From: Zingiber officinale | Lineage: Eukaryota > Streptophyta > Magnoliopsida > Zingiberales > Zingiberaceae | DNA: 64,000 nucleotides | Assembly (NCBI RefSeq): GCF_018446385.1 | Contig: NC_055998.1 | Span: 72,100,744 to 72,164,743, forward strand | Direction: 5' to 3' | In this document: piece by piece, positions 1 to 11,459 of the stretch | Layout: each line of letters starts with the position of its first letter | Numbering within the stretch: position 1 is the first letter of the stretch | Made by a program: the position numbers and the translations under genes | Notes under the pieces: generated by a model | What the model was told of the DNA's origin: nothing | Seen by the model: the letters and a program-made list of their open reading frames with translations, nothing else | The model's database searches: none

Positions 1-1305
1 CGTATACAAAATCGAAGAGGACATTTTATTCATTAATTTTATTATCTCGTCAACTTTACTTTATGACGAATAAAATTAATAGTTGATCTGTCTTTGATCA
101 AATATTTGGTCAAAACTTTTTGAATTTAAAATAACATTGATTCCTCAAACAATATTATTTAAATTCACCAACACCTCAAACATCATGAATTTAACATGCC
201 ACGATAGTGTGGACGTATACAAAATTAAACATTTGTAAGAGGAGGGGTTTACCCATTAATTACCTTGTCAATAAATCTTTATGACAAATAAAATTACCTC
301 AAACACCGTGAATTTTGTATGCCACGATAGTGTGGACGTATACAAAATCAAACATTCGTAAGAGGTGTTTTTAATTTTATTATCTTGTCAACCTATTTAT
401 TTGACAAATTAATAGTTGGTTTTCTTTGGTCACACAAATAATAGCAGTGACTCCGATGGGGAGGATACTATTAGACGTGCCTAAGTGTATACCATTACTT
501 GACACTAAGTCCATTAATAAGATTATGCCCCTTCCGATGGGGAAGATCACACGCTCTTAATTAACTTCCTATAGTTATCCAAAATGGAAGTTTAATCTAG
601 TGATCTGCAAACAAGCTCATCCAAAATGGAGGAAGGCACTCAGAGCCAACGCGCAAACTTGTTACATCACTTATAAACCAGTAATGGAGACCATGGAATT
701 TATTTAAAATAAATCCCTCTCCCACTTAGTTATTTAAAGTGAGGAATTTTAACTATGTTAGTCTATCTAACATGCATACTAACAAGCACACACAACACAG
801 CATAAAAAGCAATAAATAGAAAAACTAATTTTCAACTATTATGCTTTTATCTATTGCTGTCCTCCGTGTGTCGCCAACCCTAGCTGCTGCCATCTTTGGC
901 CACCGCCACCGGGTCTAGTTGTCGCATCCATCTTGCTCCTTGTTCCGCTGCGCCTCTGGTCCTCAAAAAAGGTTCCACGCCTTGCAAGATTCGATCCGCG
1001 ACATAAATAGAATTTTACATTTTTCTATCCTATATTCCTCGAAGGAATGTACATCTAAACTAGATCAAAAAATAAAATCCTAATAAAACTAAATACAGCT
1101 CTTGCTGTATTTTATAATACAATCATGCACACACAATAAATGCCCTTGACATGTCCAAGGGTCCAATCACACACATAATAACTATAAGCCATAATAGTTG
1201 GATCCTGCATCCACAAAGTTAGCACATCCTACTATTATCCTGCCTAAATTATGTATGACATGTGTATAATTAAACTAATACCAAATACACAGAGGCAAAA
1301 CCCTA
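1..1305 (-). mobile_element. Non-coding interior of a family-1 LTR element (LARD-like), partial
   Basis: This stretch lies on the internal side of the primer site at 1306-1317, so it is the 5' interior of the minus-strand element whose 5' LTR follows. No gag or pol reading frame is visible on either strand. It holds related modules with the string cgtatacaaaat at about 1, 214 and 337, the last two preceded by ccacgatagtgtgga. A GC-richer block lies near 860-1000. Long LTRs, a tRNA-iMet-type primer site and a non-coding interior fit a large retrotransposon derivative. The element runs off the left edge, so coding sequence further away cannot be excluded. Confidence 0.55.
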
Positions 1306-1317
1306 GCTCTGATACCA
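1306..1317 (-). other. Primer-binding site, tRNA-iMet type
   Basis: On the minus strand this reads TGGTATCAGAGC, the usual plant primer site complementary to the 3' end of initiator tRNA-Met. It sits two bases inside the LTR that ends at 1320. It fixes the orientation as minus and shows that the LTR to its right is the 5' LTR. Confidence 0.85.
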
Positions 1318-1319
1318 AT

Positions 1320-3979
1320 TGTTGGTTGCTACTCGGAAAACCTAATGGTTCCACTGTACAAAAATTTTGTACAAAGGTCTGAACCTTTTCCTAGCTACCA
1401 TGTGTTCTTTTAAATTAAACTTGGATCGCCTGCGGAACTTAACACGTTTGATCCAAAGTTTAATCTATTTGTTCTTTTAGGTTTTGACTTGAATCTCCTG
1501 CGGAGCTTAACACGTTCGATCCATATCACCTAAGTTATTAATTCCATTAAATATTAATTTCCATAATTGGTTCCCAGTACTGACGTGGCGAGGCACATGA
1601 CCTTCTTGGATATGGGAGCAACCACCACCGACTAGACAAAACCTTTTAAGGAAAGCTAATATTTAATTTCCTAAAATAACTTTAGGTTAACCGAAAGGAA
1701 CAATCAAATCACAAGGAAAAGAAAAAACAAAGAACACAAAATCGAAAATAAATTTGAAATACTAGAATCGCATGCCTCTTATATTTGGTATTGTTTCTAA
1801 AAATAACTAGTATGATGCGGAAAGGAAAAATACTAGTTATACCTTTTAGAAAGACCTCTTGATCTTCTACCGTATTCCTCTTCTAATCCCGGACATTGTG
1901 TGGGCAACGATCTTCCAAGACGAGAACCACCAAACCACCTTCTTCTTCTTTCCTTCAAGTTTCGGCCAAGCAAGACTTTCAAAGGAAGAAGATCCTTTTC
2001 CACCAACCAAGCTCCAAGGGATGCAAGCTTTCTCTCCTTCTTCTCCAAGCTAAGATCCGGCCACCACTTGATCTCCAAGAGAAAAGAAGGTTTCGGCCAC
2101 AAAGATGGAGAGAAGAGAAAGGGAAGGGCCGGCCACACCAAGGAAGAAAAGAGGGAGAAAAATAATAGAGTTCTTCACTATAAAGTCTCCTCTACCCCCT
2201 CTTTTATAATCCTTGGTCTTGGCAAATAAGAAAAATTTAATAAAAACTTCCTTAATTCTTTTGCCATTGAAAAGAAAAATTTATTTAATTAAAAATAATT
2301 TTCTTTTCATCATGATAATGGTCGGCCACCTTTAATCCCTTAATCAAGGAAATTTTAATTCACACAAGAATTAAAACTTCCTAATTTGCTTCCGGAAATT
2401 TATAAAAATTTCTCAAATAATTTTTCCCTTCATGATGGTTAATAAAAAGGAAATTTTATAAATTAAAATATTTCTTTTAAACATGTGGATAAAAAGAAAG
2501 TTATCTCTAAAAATTAAAATCTCTTTCAATCTACAAATAAGGAAAGATATCAAATCTTTTCTTAATCTTTTGTAGAAACTTATAAAAGAGAATATTTAAT
2601 TTTTAAACTCTCTTTTAAATCATGAACATGTTTAAAAAGGAAAGTTTTCTTAAAATTTAAAATCCACCTTTTAATCAGCAAATAAGGAAAGATTTCAAAT
2701 TTTTAAACTCTCTTTTAAACATGTGGATGATTTACAAATAAGGAAAGTTTTTACTAAAAATTAAAACCATCATTTTAATCTACAAATAAGGAAAGAGATT
2801 AATCTCTTCTCTTAATCTTTTGTAGAAAGCTATAAAAGGAAATTTTAATTTTTAAACTCTCTTTTAAATCATGATATCCACATAAGAAAAAATCCTTTTT
2901 AATATTCTAGTGGTCGGCCACCTAAGCTTGGGACCCAAGCTTTGGCCGGCCACCTACATGGCTCATCCACTTGGTCTTGGCCGGCCCTAGCTTGGGTTCC
3001 AAGCTAGCTTGGCCGGCCCCATTGGATGGGTAAGAAGGTGGGTATGCGGTGGGTATAAATCTCTATATACTAGAGGCTACGATAGGGACCGAGAGGAGGA
3101 ATTGGTTTTGGTCTCCCGATAAAATTAAGCATCCCGTGCTCGCCCTGAACACACAACTTAATTTTATCAATAATAATTCATTCCACTAGAGAACTATTAT
3201 TGAACTACCGCACCAATCCCAAATTACATTTTGGGCTCCTTCTTTTCATGAGTGTGTTAGTCTCCCTGTGTTTAAGATAACAAATGTCCACTAATTAAGT
3301 AAGTTACTGACAACTCACTTAATTAATATCTAGCTCCAAGAGTAGTACCACTCAACTTCATTGTCATGTCGGACTAAGTCCACCTGCAGGGTTTAACATG
3401 ACAATCCTTATGAGCTCCTTTTGGGGACATTCTCAACCTAGATTACTAGGACACAGTTTCCTTCTATAATCAACAACACACACTATAAGTGATATCATTT
3501 CCCAACTTATCGGGCTTATTGATTCATCGAACTAAATCTCACCCATTGATAAATTAAATAAATAAATATCAAATATATGTGCTTGTTATTATATTAGGAT
3601 TAAGAGCACACACTTTCATAATAACTGAGGTCTTTGTTGCTTTATAAAGTCAGTATAAAAGAAACGATCTCTAATGGTCCTACTCAATACACTCTTAGTG
3701 TACTAGTGTAATTATATAGTTAAGATAAACTAACACCTAATTACACTACGACCTTCCAATGGTTTGTTCCTTTCCATCATGGTCGTGAGCTACTGTTTAT
3801 AATTTATAAGGTACTGATAACATGATCTTCTGTGTGTGACATCACACACCATGTTATCTACAATATAAATTAATTGAGCAACTACATTTATCACAAATGT
3901 AGACATTTGACCAATGTGATTCTTATTTCTAGATAAATATTTTATACCAAAAGCTAGGCTTTTAGTATACATTCTAACA
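1320..3979 (-). mobile_element. 5' LTR of a family-1 element (2.66 kb)
   Basis: In element sense the LTR starts with a mutated TGTTAGAATGTATACT and ends GCAACCAACA just before the primer site. The same termini bound two further copies at 16268-21436 and 17175-19728. The sequence is AT-rich with several GGCCGGCC palindromes near 2944, 2979 and 3011, spaced 32-35 bp. A purine-rich stretch at 1833-2165 gives short open frames whose shared C-terminus also occurs in the other copies. I treat these as transcribed LTR sequence, not proven genes. The right flank is atatg; the matching duplication lies outside the window. Confidence 0.8.
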
Positions 3980-6261
3980 ATATGGCCGGAAGTCATGAAT
4001 AGAGGCATGATATCTAGACAACATACAAATATAAAAATCTCATGATATCTTCACATACTAGCATAATAAAGGTCATAAGCATGTTAACCTAAATTTTTAA
4101 GCCCTCCTAGGTTTCAAATTCTTCATGGCCGAAACCTTTCATGTAGAGCAAACAAGTTCTAATTAACATGCAAACATGTAAACCCTAAGCTCATATCATA
4201 TCATATTTCATAAGGAACCACTTAAGCATATTTAGTTTGGGTTCTAAGTTCCTTAAGCTCCCAAACTTATCATGGCCGAACCCTAACATGTCTCCTTCTA
4301 GGTTACAAGTAGCATGGAAGTATTGAACCTTAAGCCAATATCTTATACATTTTCATGAGAAACAACATAAGCATATTTGTTTTAAATTCCAAACTTCCTA
4401 GACCCCGTAACTCAAGGTGGCCGAAACCTATAACTCATGGAATTAGGTTTTTAGTGGCATAAGAGCATGGTAACCACAACTACATTTCATAGCATATATC
4501 ACAAGACATCATAAGCATATATAAGTTGGGTTCTAAGTTTTCTCTAGGCTTTTAAACTTGTATTGGCCGAAACATATAAATCATGGAACTAGATTTTTAG
4601 TGACATAAGAGCATAGGAATCACAACTACATTTCATGGTACTTATCACAAAAACATCATGAACAAATGTAAGTTGGTTTCAAAATTTCTCTAGGCCTTTG
4701 CACTAGTATTGGCCGAACCCTAACAAGCATGAACTACATTTCTAGTGGCATAAGAGCATGGAACCACAACTACATTTCATAGCATATATCACAAGACATC
4801 ATAAGCATATATAAGTTGGGTTCTAAGTTTTCTCTAGGCTTTTAAACTTGTAATGGCCGAAAGTTACATGTACTCAAAATTCTATGTAACAAGCAACCAT
4901 AAAACATCCACTAGTTCCATATTATTTTATCAAGAAAGTCATGAGCTTCCTAGCCTTGGTTTAAACTTTCCTAGACTCCAAATCTCATCATAACCGAACC
5001 TTTATAAGCATGAAATAAGATTTATAACTAACATACAATCATGGCATAAAACTTCATACCTTGTCTTAAGAACAATCTTAGCATGCTTAGCCCTAGATTT
5101 AAAACTCTCTTAAGCCTTTACTTCTTACATGGCCGAATACTCATGGGCATGAAAAATGGAGTTTCAACAATATACAAGTAGGAGAAAAAGTTAACAACAT
5201 CATTATCATAGGGTACATAACTCAAGAATAAGGAAACATGCTTAGTTTGAGTCTTAAACTTACCTAGTCTTCTTGTTCATGCTTGGTCGAGAGTTTAAAG
5301 CTTATGGATCTAAGTTTTCATCATTTATTCTAGCATGGAAACCTTAGATTAACTTTTTACATAAAATACATATCACAAGAAAGATAGTAAGCATATCTAA
5401 TTACAACTTTCTTAAACTCTTCTTCTTCTTTTGGCCGAATTTTCTTAAGGCAAGTCCTAGGTTTTTAAGCGATCTAACTCCATGAAAAACCATACAAACT
5501 ATTGTACCACAGGTGAGGGGAAGCTTACCTAGTAATTACTTGTTAATCTTTAAAGAAATGGTACCCTTGGTGAAGAGGAAGTAGGGGGCTTCTTCTTCTA
5601 GCACTCCTTTTGATTTTCTCTTGCTTGGAAGGGTACACCTTGAAGGCTCCTTCTTGTAGTTTAGTTTTCTCTTAGGGAGAAACCTAAACTTGGCTTGTGG
5701 AGATGAGGGAGGAGGCTTAGAGTCTCGGCAAGGGTGAGGGAGAAGGAAAAAAAAAAAATGAAAACCTTTAGTTCCTTTCCTTTTTATGCTAAGTAGGTGG
5801 AAGTTACCAAAATGAACTTTGTTTCCCTTCCTCCTTATCTCATGCATGTATTTGCTTAATGAGAATATGTCCTCATTCCCTTCCCTAAATTCTTCTCTTT
5901 ATTATCCTCTTAAACCCCACGAAAATAGAGAAGGAAAGGGAGAAGGACAACTTGTCTTTTGCTACTCTTTTTCCTTAACCAAGAGGTAAACAAGAGAAAG
6001 AAGCCACTTGATTTTCCCTTTGTTCCTTCACTAAATTTTAGCTTTACTTTTAACTACAATTCCCATTATTTCCCATTCACATATTATTCATTATCCTAGT
6101 GGTTATCATACATAATTTTGTTTCTATCCTTTGTGAGAGGTTCAAGGTTCAAACCTTCACCTCTTCTTTTATTTCTCTTATTTCTTTTTGATTCCTCAAA
6201 TTTTTAGGCTCTAAAGCAAATAACACCCATATACTTATCTCATAATTTTGTGGGTGTTACA
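3980..6261 (-). mobile_element. LTR-like sequence interrupted by the family-1 element, probably a Gypsy LTR part
   Basis: There is no coding region here. The right edge reads, on the minus strand, TGTAACACCCACAAAA, a common start for chromovirus-type Gypsy LTRs, and abuts Tat primer-region sequence at 6262. The left edge is cut by the family-1 element. Most of the stretch is a degenerate ~145-bp tandem repeat; 5440-6261 is AT-rich unique sequence. Assignment to a Gypsy LTR rests only on the terminal motif. Confidence 0.4.
3982..5440. repeat. Degenerate ~145-bp tandem repeat, about 10 units
   Basis: A GGCCGAA-type motif recurs near 4127, 4274, 4419, 4565, 4711, 4855, 4993, 5131, 5285 and 5433, steps of 138-154 bp. 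Between motifs the units share the order tcatgaa, gcataagagcatgg, cataagcatat and ttctaagttt. Units ending near 4565 and 4855 are nearly identical; the outer units are more diverged. No open frame spans units. Confidence 0.75.
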
Positions 6262-6647
6262 CTCCATCTCTGATTCTTAGATTTAGGCGAAGTTTCCTAC
6301 AAATGATACCAAATTTGATCCTATCTAAGGCCTGAGAAGATGACATGCTAGGCATGGTGGACGAATGATTGACCGCTAGAAGACCTTTCTCTCTAAAAGA
6401 AACTTCTCCTTCTATCCCACGCACAAAGAGACGATTAATAAAACATCAGGACCTAGATACCAGGGAACCGTCGAAGGGCCTTCGCCATGGACTACTCCTG
6501 GTTTCTAGGCACTGGCATTTTGTTGGATCATCCCTTTGTGCACAGGATCGAAGGAGAAGCTTCTTTTAGAGAGAAAGGTCTTCTGAGACTCAATCATTCA
6601 TCTACCGTGCCCAGTGCGTCATCTCCGTAGGTCTCAGATAGGATCAT
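6262..6647 (-). mobile_element. Tat-type 5' LTR end and leader, fragment
   Basis: On the minus strand the stretch ends with a primer-type region, a short leader and an ATGGAG start, in the same order as the Tat-1 element at 23220-23283 (shared ctccatctct and aggcgaa blocks). It is truncated on both sides: the leader stops at 6262 and the LTR is replaced by its own inverted copy. It is a remnant of a second Tat element, not the 3' LTR of Tat-1, because it carries a primer site. Confidence 0.5.
6317..6645. repeat. Large inverted repeat, ~114-bp arms and ~100-bp loop
   Basis: The left arm (about 6317-6430) and right arm (about 6532-6645) are reverse complements over most of their length. The arms start and end with gatcctatct and agataggatc. 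They share the gaaacttctccttct and agaaggtcttct type blocks, with scattered mismatches. The arms belong to a Tat LTR end, so the structure looks like an inverted duplication of that LTR. Confidence 0.75.
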
Positions 6648-8183
6648 CCTCCTTAAGAAAAATAACATCCTTAAGGAATAACTGAACTTAACCTCCTTAA
6701 CTAACCAAATTCAAAATATAAATTCAACTCAAGCTACAAATCTTAAGGAAGAAAATTCCGCCTTGAAAAGTTAAGTTAAAGAGTTAAAAGAATAGTTAGA
6801 AAAGTTTACCTTAGGATCCAAGTATCTAAATATGATACTTGGATCCCAAAGAGCTGTGTACAATAAATTCAGACTTGGATACAAGTTTAACTATATATTT
6901 AAATCATTTTTAACCCTAACTCAAAATAAAAAAATTAACGAAATCTTGGGTTCCTAAAATGTGCCTAACCATTTAAGTAGGATTCAATCAATACTATGTA
7001 TCAAAAAATAAAATTCACTATATAAATCAAATAACTCACTCTTAATCTCAAATATTAAATCTTCAAAACTAAATTCAAACCAAAAGAATAAAATAAAATC
7101 AAAATTTAAACCTAAATTAAATAAAAATAAAATTAATTTAAACTCAAACTATAACCAAGTCTATTATAACTATAAAGCAAATCGACACAAACCTAAAACT
7201 TAAACTTATAGTTCAATAATTCAGGGAGAGACTCCAAATTAGTTAGCACCTTAAAAATAATAATTTACTCGGCTGGGTAGTTAAGACTAGGATAAATAGA
7301 GACAAAAGTTTAACTTGATAAACGGTACTGGAGAAGTTTTTAGTTGGTAGTAGGTTAGGGAAGCTCTGTCTATGCATGTCTAGGAAGATATAGTTTCAAC
7401 CTGGTGCATTTGGATTAGTGGAGCAAACTGAAGTTACCCCTTATTAATCTTAACTGATTAGATCAAAGTTTTGTATTATGTTCAGTGGATAGAACTATTT
7501 AGAAATTTTTGAAGACGTGGTTACTCTAATGATATCTAGGTGACTCACCGCAGCTTAGAAGTTTATCCAAAAAATATTTGTTTGTTGAACTTAAAGTTAA
7601 ACTTGAATCTAATATAAATTAAACCAAACTTTGAAATTCAACTTAACTCATCTCATAAAATTATAGGATTCCCTAAATGAAAATATAAATCAGGTGAGAT
7701 AAATAAGAATTAATTAAATTAAAATTAAAATTAAACTAAATTAAGTCAAGTTAAACTAAGTTCACTCTTGAAATTGAACTTAACTTATTAAAAACATAAA
7801 ACCAAAATTAAATTAAAAGGCACCAAGTCTAAGCCGATAATCTTCGAAAGTGTTGGATAACGAACTTAAATTTTGTATTTACTTTCTGTAAAAGAAAAAG
7901 TGCAGTGTGTTACACTTATTCCTATTTTCCTTGTACTTGATCCCCTCTTTCAGCGGGTCTGGAGGAGATATTTAGTGGATTACTCGTTGATAGGTTCACG
8001 GAACTTGGGTCTTAGAGTAGGAGGTGCTGAAGACTTCGAACCAAGTAAAACTACTTGCGTTCTGGCACTCTCCTATTTTCGCTTTTTTCACTGCGCATAA
8101 TTACTTCAGTTTTAAAAGTAAAAGAATTTTTTTGAAAACCACGTGATTCACCCCCATCCTCTCACATGTGTCTCAATCCAACA
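6648..8183 (+). mobile_element. Family-2 Copia-like element, internally deleted fragment ending in its 3' LTR tail
   Basis: 6649-6812 encodes the gag coiled-coil tail (a run like LLKENNTLKEQ, with stops), matching 25270-25427. 6815-7580 matches the conserved non-coding stretch that follows gag in the other copies. From about 7830 the sequence is the last ~350 bp of the family-2 LTR, including a C-run before the terminal atccaaca at 8183. The part with the second ORF is missing, so the copy is internally deleted. There is no target duplication to show how it arrived. Confidence 0.65.
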
Positions 8184-8350
8184 TATGTATGTTTTTATTA
8201 ACATACGCTTTTTTACATACCCATCGTCTCGTCTTATCATCCTACGGTCTGGAATTTAGCTCGCCTTTTTATTATTATTATCTGACGACTCTACTTAAAA
8301 TATAATTTTTAAGAGGTTTCATTAAGTTTATCCACACACCCCCTGATAAG
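8184..8350. other. Unassigned AT-rich spacer
   Basis: Between the family-2 LTR end and the recognisable part of Tat-1 there is about 170 bp with short A and T runs and a tattattattatt stretch. I see no reading frame or repeat match. It may be the decayed 3' end of Tat-1. Confidence 0.3.
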
Positions 8351-8359
8351 CAGACTTCA

Positions 8360-9639
8360 ATTAATATGACCAAGGTTTTTTTCTCTCAAGGAAAAGATCC
8401 ATGTCAGTAGGACATCATCGACCTAAGTTTGTTATGAGGTCGATCGGCCCTATACCTATGCATTGCACTATCATACGGGATCTCGAGCTGATCAAGATGA
8501 TACCTTAGCCTTTATTCGCTCATTCGACATCATTGCAGCTTTTAGGTATCCCTTCCATCACATTGGGGAGTCCTAGGCAAAAGTCTATTATGAGGATGGT
8601 CGGTCCTACACCCACACCTTCTAGAGTCCCATGGGATCTCAAGCTAGTTGGGACAATACCAGAATCCTCCCTCTCCACTCGTTCATAGTCACCAAGGGTT
8701 TCTAGCATTCCTCCTTCAGTGCCTAGCTCTCCTACAAGCCCCCATCGTTATTTTAAACAATCCTGTGTATTACCCTCATCCTCTTACGGGGTATTGAAGC
8801 TAGCAAGCCCATTAGTCGAATCCTGGGTAAAAGCATGGAGACAGTTGAAAGGGTCCATGGTGTTGGCTCACACAGATGAATGCTCTTAGAATGCTACTAT
8901 GGTAGATTCCTAACTTGGCCTACCTTATGAATTAAGATATCATTGTTGTTCTTTTCAGCTTTACACTTTTGGGCTGAACTTAAGCCAATTGGTTGTAGAC
9001 TTAGAGCAGGATAATAAAATCCTGAGAGAACAGGTGGAGTTAGAAGCTTCTACGTCTACTCCAAACACCGAGATGGCTAACCTACAAAAAGAGGTAAAGG
9101 ATCAGGATGGGCTTATCTTGAATATGGAGAAGACCTTAAAGAAATTTCAACAACTGGTGGAGTCTCGACAAATGGACAGGAAAAAATTAGAAATCTTGTT
9201 GCAGACCAGTGAAACCAAGCTCTGAGCAGAAAGCACTATGAAGGCCAAGGTCATTTCCAACGTAGCTCAAAAAACTACTCTGCTAGAGGAGCTAAGACTT
9301 TCTCATGGTACCGAATCCTCTGAATGAGCCAAGGAGTTATCATCCAAGGGCTTGTTGATATTAGAACAATAGAGGGAATTGGACACACAAGAAGTCTGAC
9401 TGGAATCGATGCAGGCCGAGTTAGACTTTATAAAATCTAAGCTGGCAACCTGCAAGGTTGGGGAGGACAAGCACTTTGAGGTTAAGCAGAGGGCTTATCT
9501 TGACTCCTACAAATTTGGTCAAAAATTCACCAAGTGTATTTCAAGAATGACCACCCTTAAGGCTGAAGGAGTTGACCAACACTTACAAGAGGACAACTAT
9601 CTATTAGCAGAACTTCTTCCATGTTTCATAAAAAGTTAA
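8360..9639 (+). pseudogene. Antisense extra ORF of Tat-1, putative gypsy-type transposon protein with coiled coil
   Basis: This runs opposite to Tat-1 pol, in the region after integrase. From 8970 one frame continues to 9639 (about 220 codons) with four internal stops (9223, 9325, 9370, 9397). Each is explained by a single C-to-T change from CGA or CAG. The segment 8970-9410 is a heptad-like coiled coil rich in E, L, K and Q. The end, with YxSYKFGQKF then RMTTLK, resembles the C-terminus of the plant family called putative gypsy-type transposon (PF04195), from memory. The upstream part 8360-8890 has a serine/proline-rich stretch and a VESWVKAW-like motif in another frame. A tttcag acceptor at 8953-8958 suggests a spliced transcript. 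The N-terminus is missing. Confidence 0.6.
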
Positions 9640-10089
9640 AAACTTCTCAGAGAGCTCTCGAAGACCTCTTGAGCATATTTGATTAAGTGTATGATAGTAT
9701 TTTTCATATTATGTAATCATGGATGAAACAGAATTTAAATGTCAAGATACGCATGTAATATTATTAAATCACACCTATTTTCTTGTATATGTTCAGAACC
9801 ACCAATATTTCTTATAAACTAGATTCTGTGTGCATTCTTCATGAAATATTTATTAGTCCACCTAATAAACTGGGCAGGATATTAATGTTGGATAGAATAA
9901 TTAGGCTGAGTGAATGAATTGACTTATAAAGGGTCTCTGGACTGAATAATATGTTGGATGCAATATTAATGCCGAGCGGAATAGTCAGACCAGATGACTA
10001 TAACCTTTTAATATATTTATGAGATGACCTCTAAGCAAACTCTTTATAATGGATTTTTGAGCTAAATAATAGGTTGGCCAAGATAATAA
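9640..10089. other. Tat-1 3' region, no gene seen
   Basis: This is AT-rich sequence between the antisense ORF and the minisatellite. I see no open frame of note and no clear repeat beyond loose recurrence of tgttgga and aataat. It is part of the 3' untranslated region of Tat-1. Confidence 0.5.
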
Positions 10090-11325
10090 CCCACCCAGTG
10101 GCTCGAGAGTCTAGAATTTGAAGGTGCAAGAGCATGTTCTCTTATAACCCGGCTGGTGGCTCGGGAGTTTGGAATTTGAAGGGCGAGAGCATTCTCTCTC
10201 ATAACCCATTTGGTGGCTCAGGAGTCTAGAATTTGAAGGAATGAGAGCATACTCGCTTATAACCCAGTCGAGGCTCGGGAGTCTGAAAGTTAAAGGCACG
10301 AGATCATGCTCACTTATAACCCAGCAGGTGGCTTGGGAGTCTAAAATTTAAAGGCGCGGGAGCATGCTCTCTTATAACCTGGTCGGTGGCTCGGGTGTCT
10401 AGAATTTAAAGGTGTGAGAGGCTGGTGGCTCAGAAGTTTCGAATTTGAAGGCACGAGAACATGCTCGCTTATAACCCTGTTGGTGGCTTGAGAGTATGGA
10501 ATTTGAAGGCACGAGAGATTGCTCGCTTATAACCTGGTCTATGGCTTAGGAGTCTGGAATTTAAAGGTGCGAGCGTATGCTCGCTTATAACCTGGCCGAT
10601 GGCTCAAGAGTCTAGAATTGGCTAGGACTTTTAAGATAAAATCGCCTGCATTTTCATTGAGTAAAAATATTTAAAGTACTACATTAAAACATTACAAGTG
10701 TACTCTTAAACCCTATAAGGCTGTAGATGGTTGACATTCTAAGGTCGATCTTAATTTTTCCCATCTGCGTCCTGGAGATAGTAGGAGCCTGAGATGAGCT
10801 TTTGTACCATCTTATATGGTCCTCCCCATTATGACTCTAGCTTGTTAACATCCTCAACCAGCTTGACCCACTTTCAGACCATGCTTGCTTATAACTCGAC
10901 CGGAGGCTCGGGAGTCTAGAATTTGAAGGCGCGAGAGCATGCTCACTTATAACCCAGCCGGTGGCTTGGGAGTCTAGAATTTAAAGGTGTGAGAGCATGC
11001 TCGCTTATAACCTGGTCGGTGGCTCAAGAGTCTAAATTTAAAGGTGCAAGAGTATGCTCACTTATAACATGGTCAATGGCTCGAGAGTCTGGAATTTAAA
11101 GATGCGATAATATGTTTGCTTATAACCCTGCCAGTGGTTCAAGAGTTTAGAATGTGAAGGCACGAGAACATGCTCACTTATAACCCTGTCGGTGGCTTGG
11201 GAGTCTGGAATTTAAAGGCGAGAGAGCATACTCGCTTATAACCCGGCCAGTGGCTTGAGAGTCTAGAATTTAAAGGCGCGAGAGCATGCTCGCTTATAAC
11301 CCAGCCGGTGGCTCAGGATTCTGGA
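10090..11325. repeat. ~59-bp minisatellite in two blocks, with the intervening unit duplicated
   Basis: Units of about 55-60 bp carry ggctcgggagtctggaattt followed by gagagcatgctcgcttataa. Block 1 spans about 10090-10612 (roughly 9 units) and block 2 about 10885-11325 (roughly 8 units). The spacer 10613-10884 is a diverged copy of 11326-11598, which is the end of integrase plus downstream sequence. So a segment of roughly 710 bp (spacer plus array) was tandemly duplicated. Hypervariable tandem repeats in the 3' untranslated region are known from plant Tat/Ogre elements. Confidence 0.85.
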
Positions 11326-11459
11326 ATTGGTTAGGATTTTCTGAGATAAAATCGCATGCATTTTCATCGAGTAAAAAAATATTTAAAGTATTACATCAAA
11401 ACATTATAAGCGTATTCTTAAGCCCTATAAGGCTGTAGATGGCTGGCACTTCAAAGTCG

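Noticed and set aside
3790..4008. 72-codon minus-strand frame
   Set aside because: It crosses the LTR edge at 3979 into the flanking repeat; the other family-1 LTRs give no matching protein beyond shared DNA.
6317..6645. MicroRNA precursor
   Set aside because: The arms are ~114 bp and derive from an LTR end. A fold-back of a transposon fragment is the simpler reading.
8184..8350. Tat-1 3' LTR
   Set aside because: No stretch here or further left matches 23283-24718 in the expected orientation without a primer site, so the 3' LTR is taken as lost.
10090..11325. CRISPR-like regular repeats
   Set aside because: Units are contiguous, ~59 bp and degenerate, without unique spacers, in a plant Tat element. 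It is a minisatellite.
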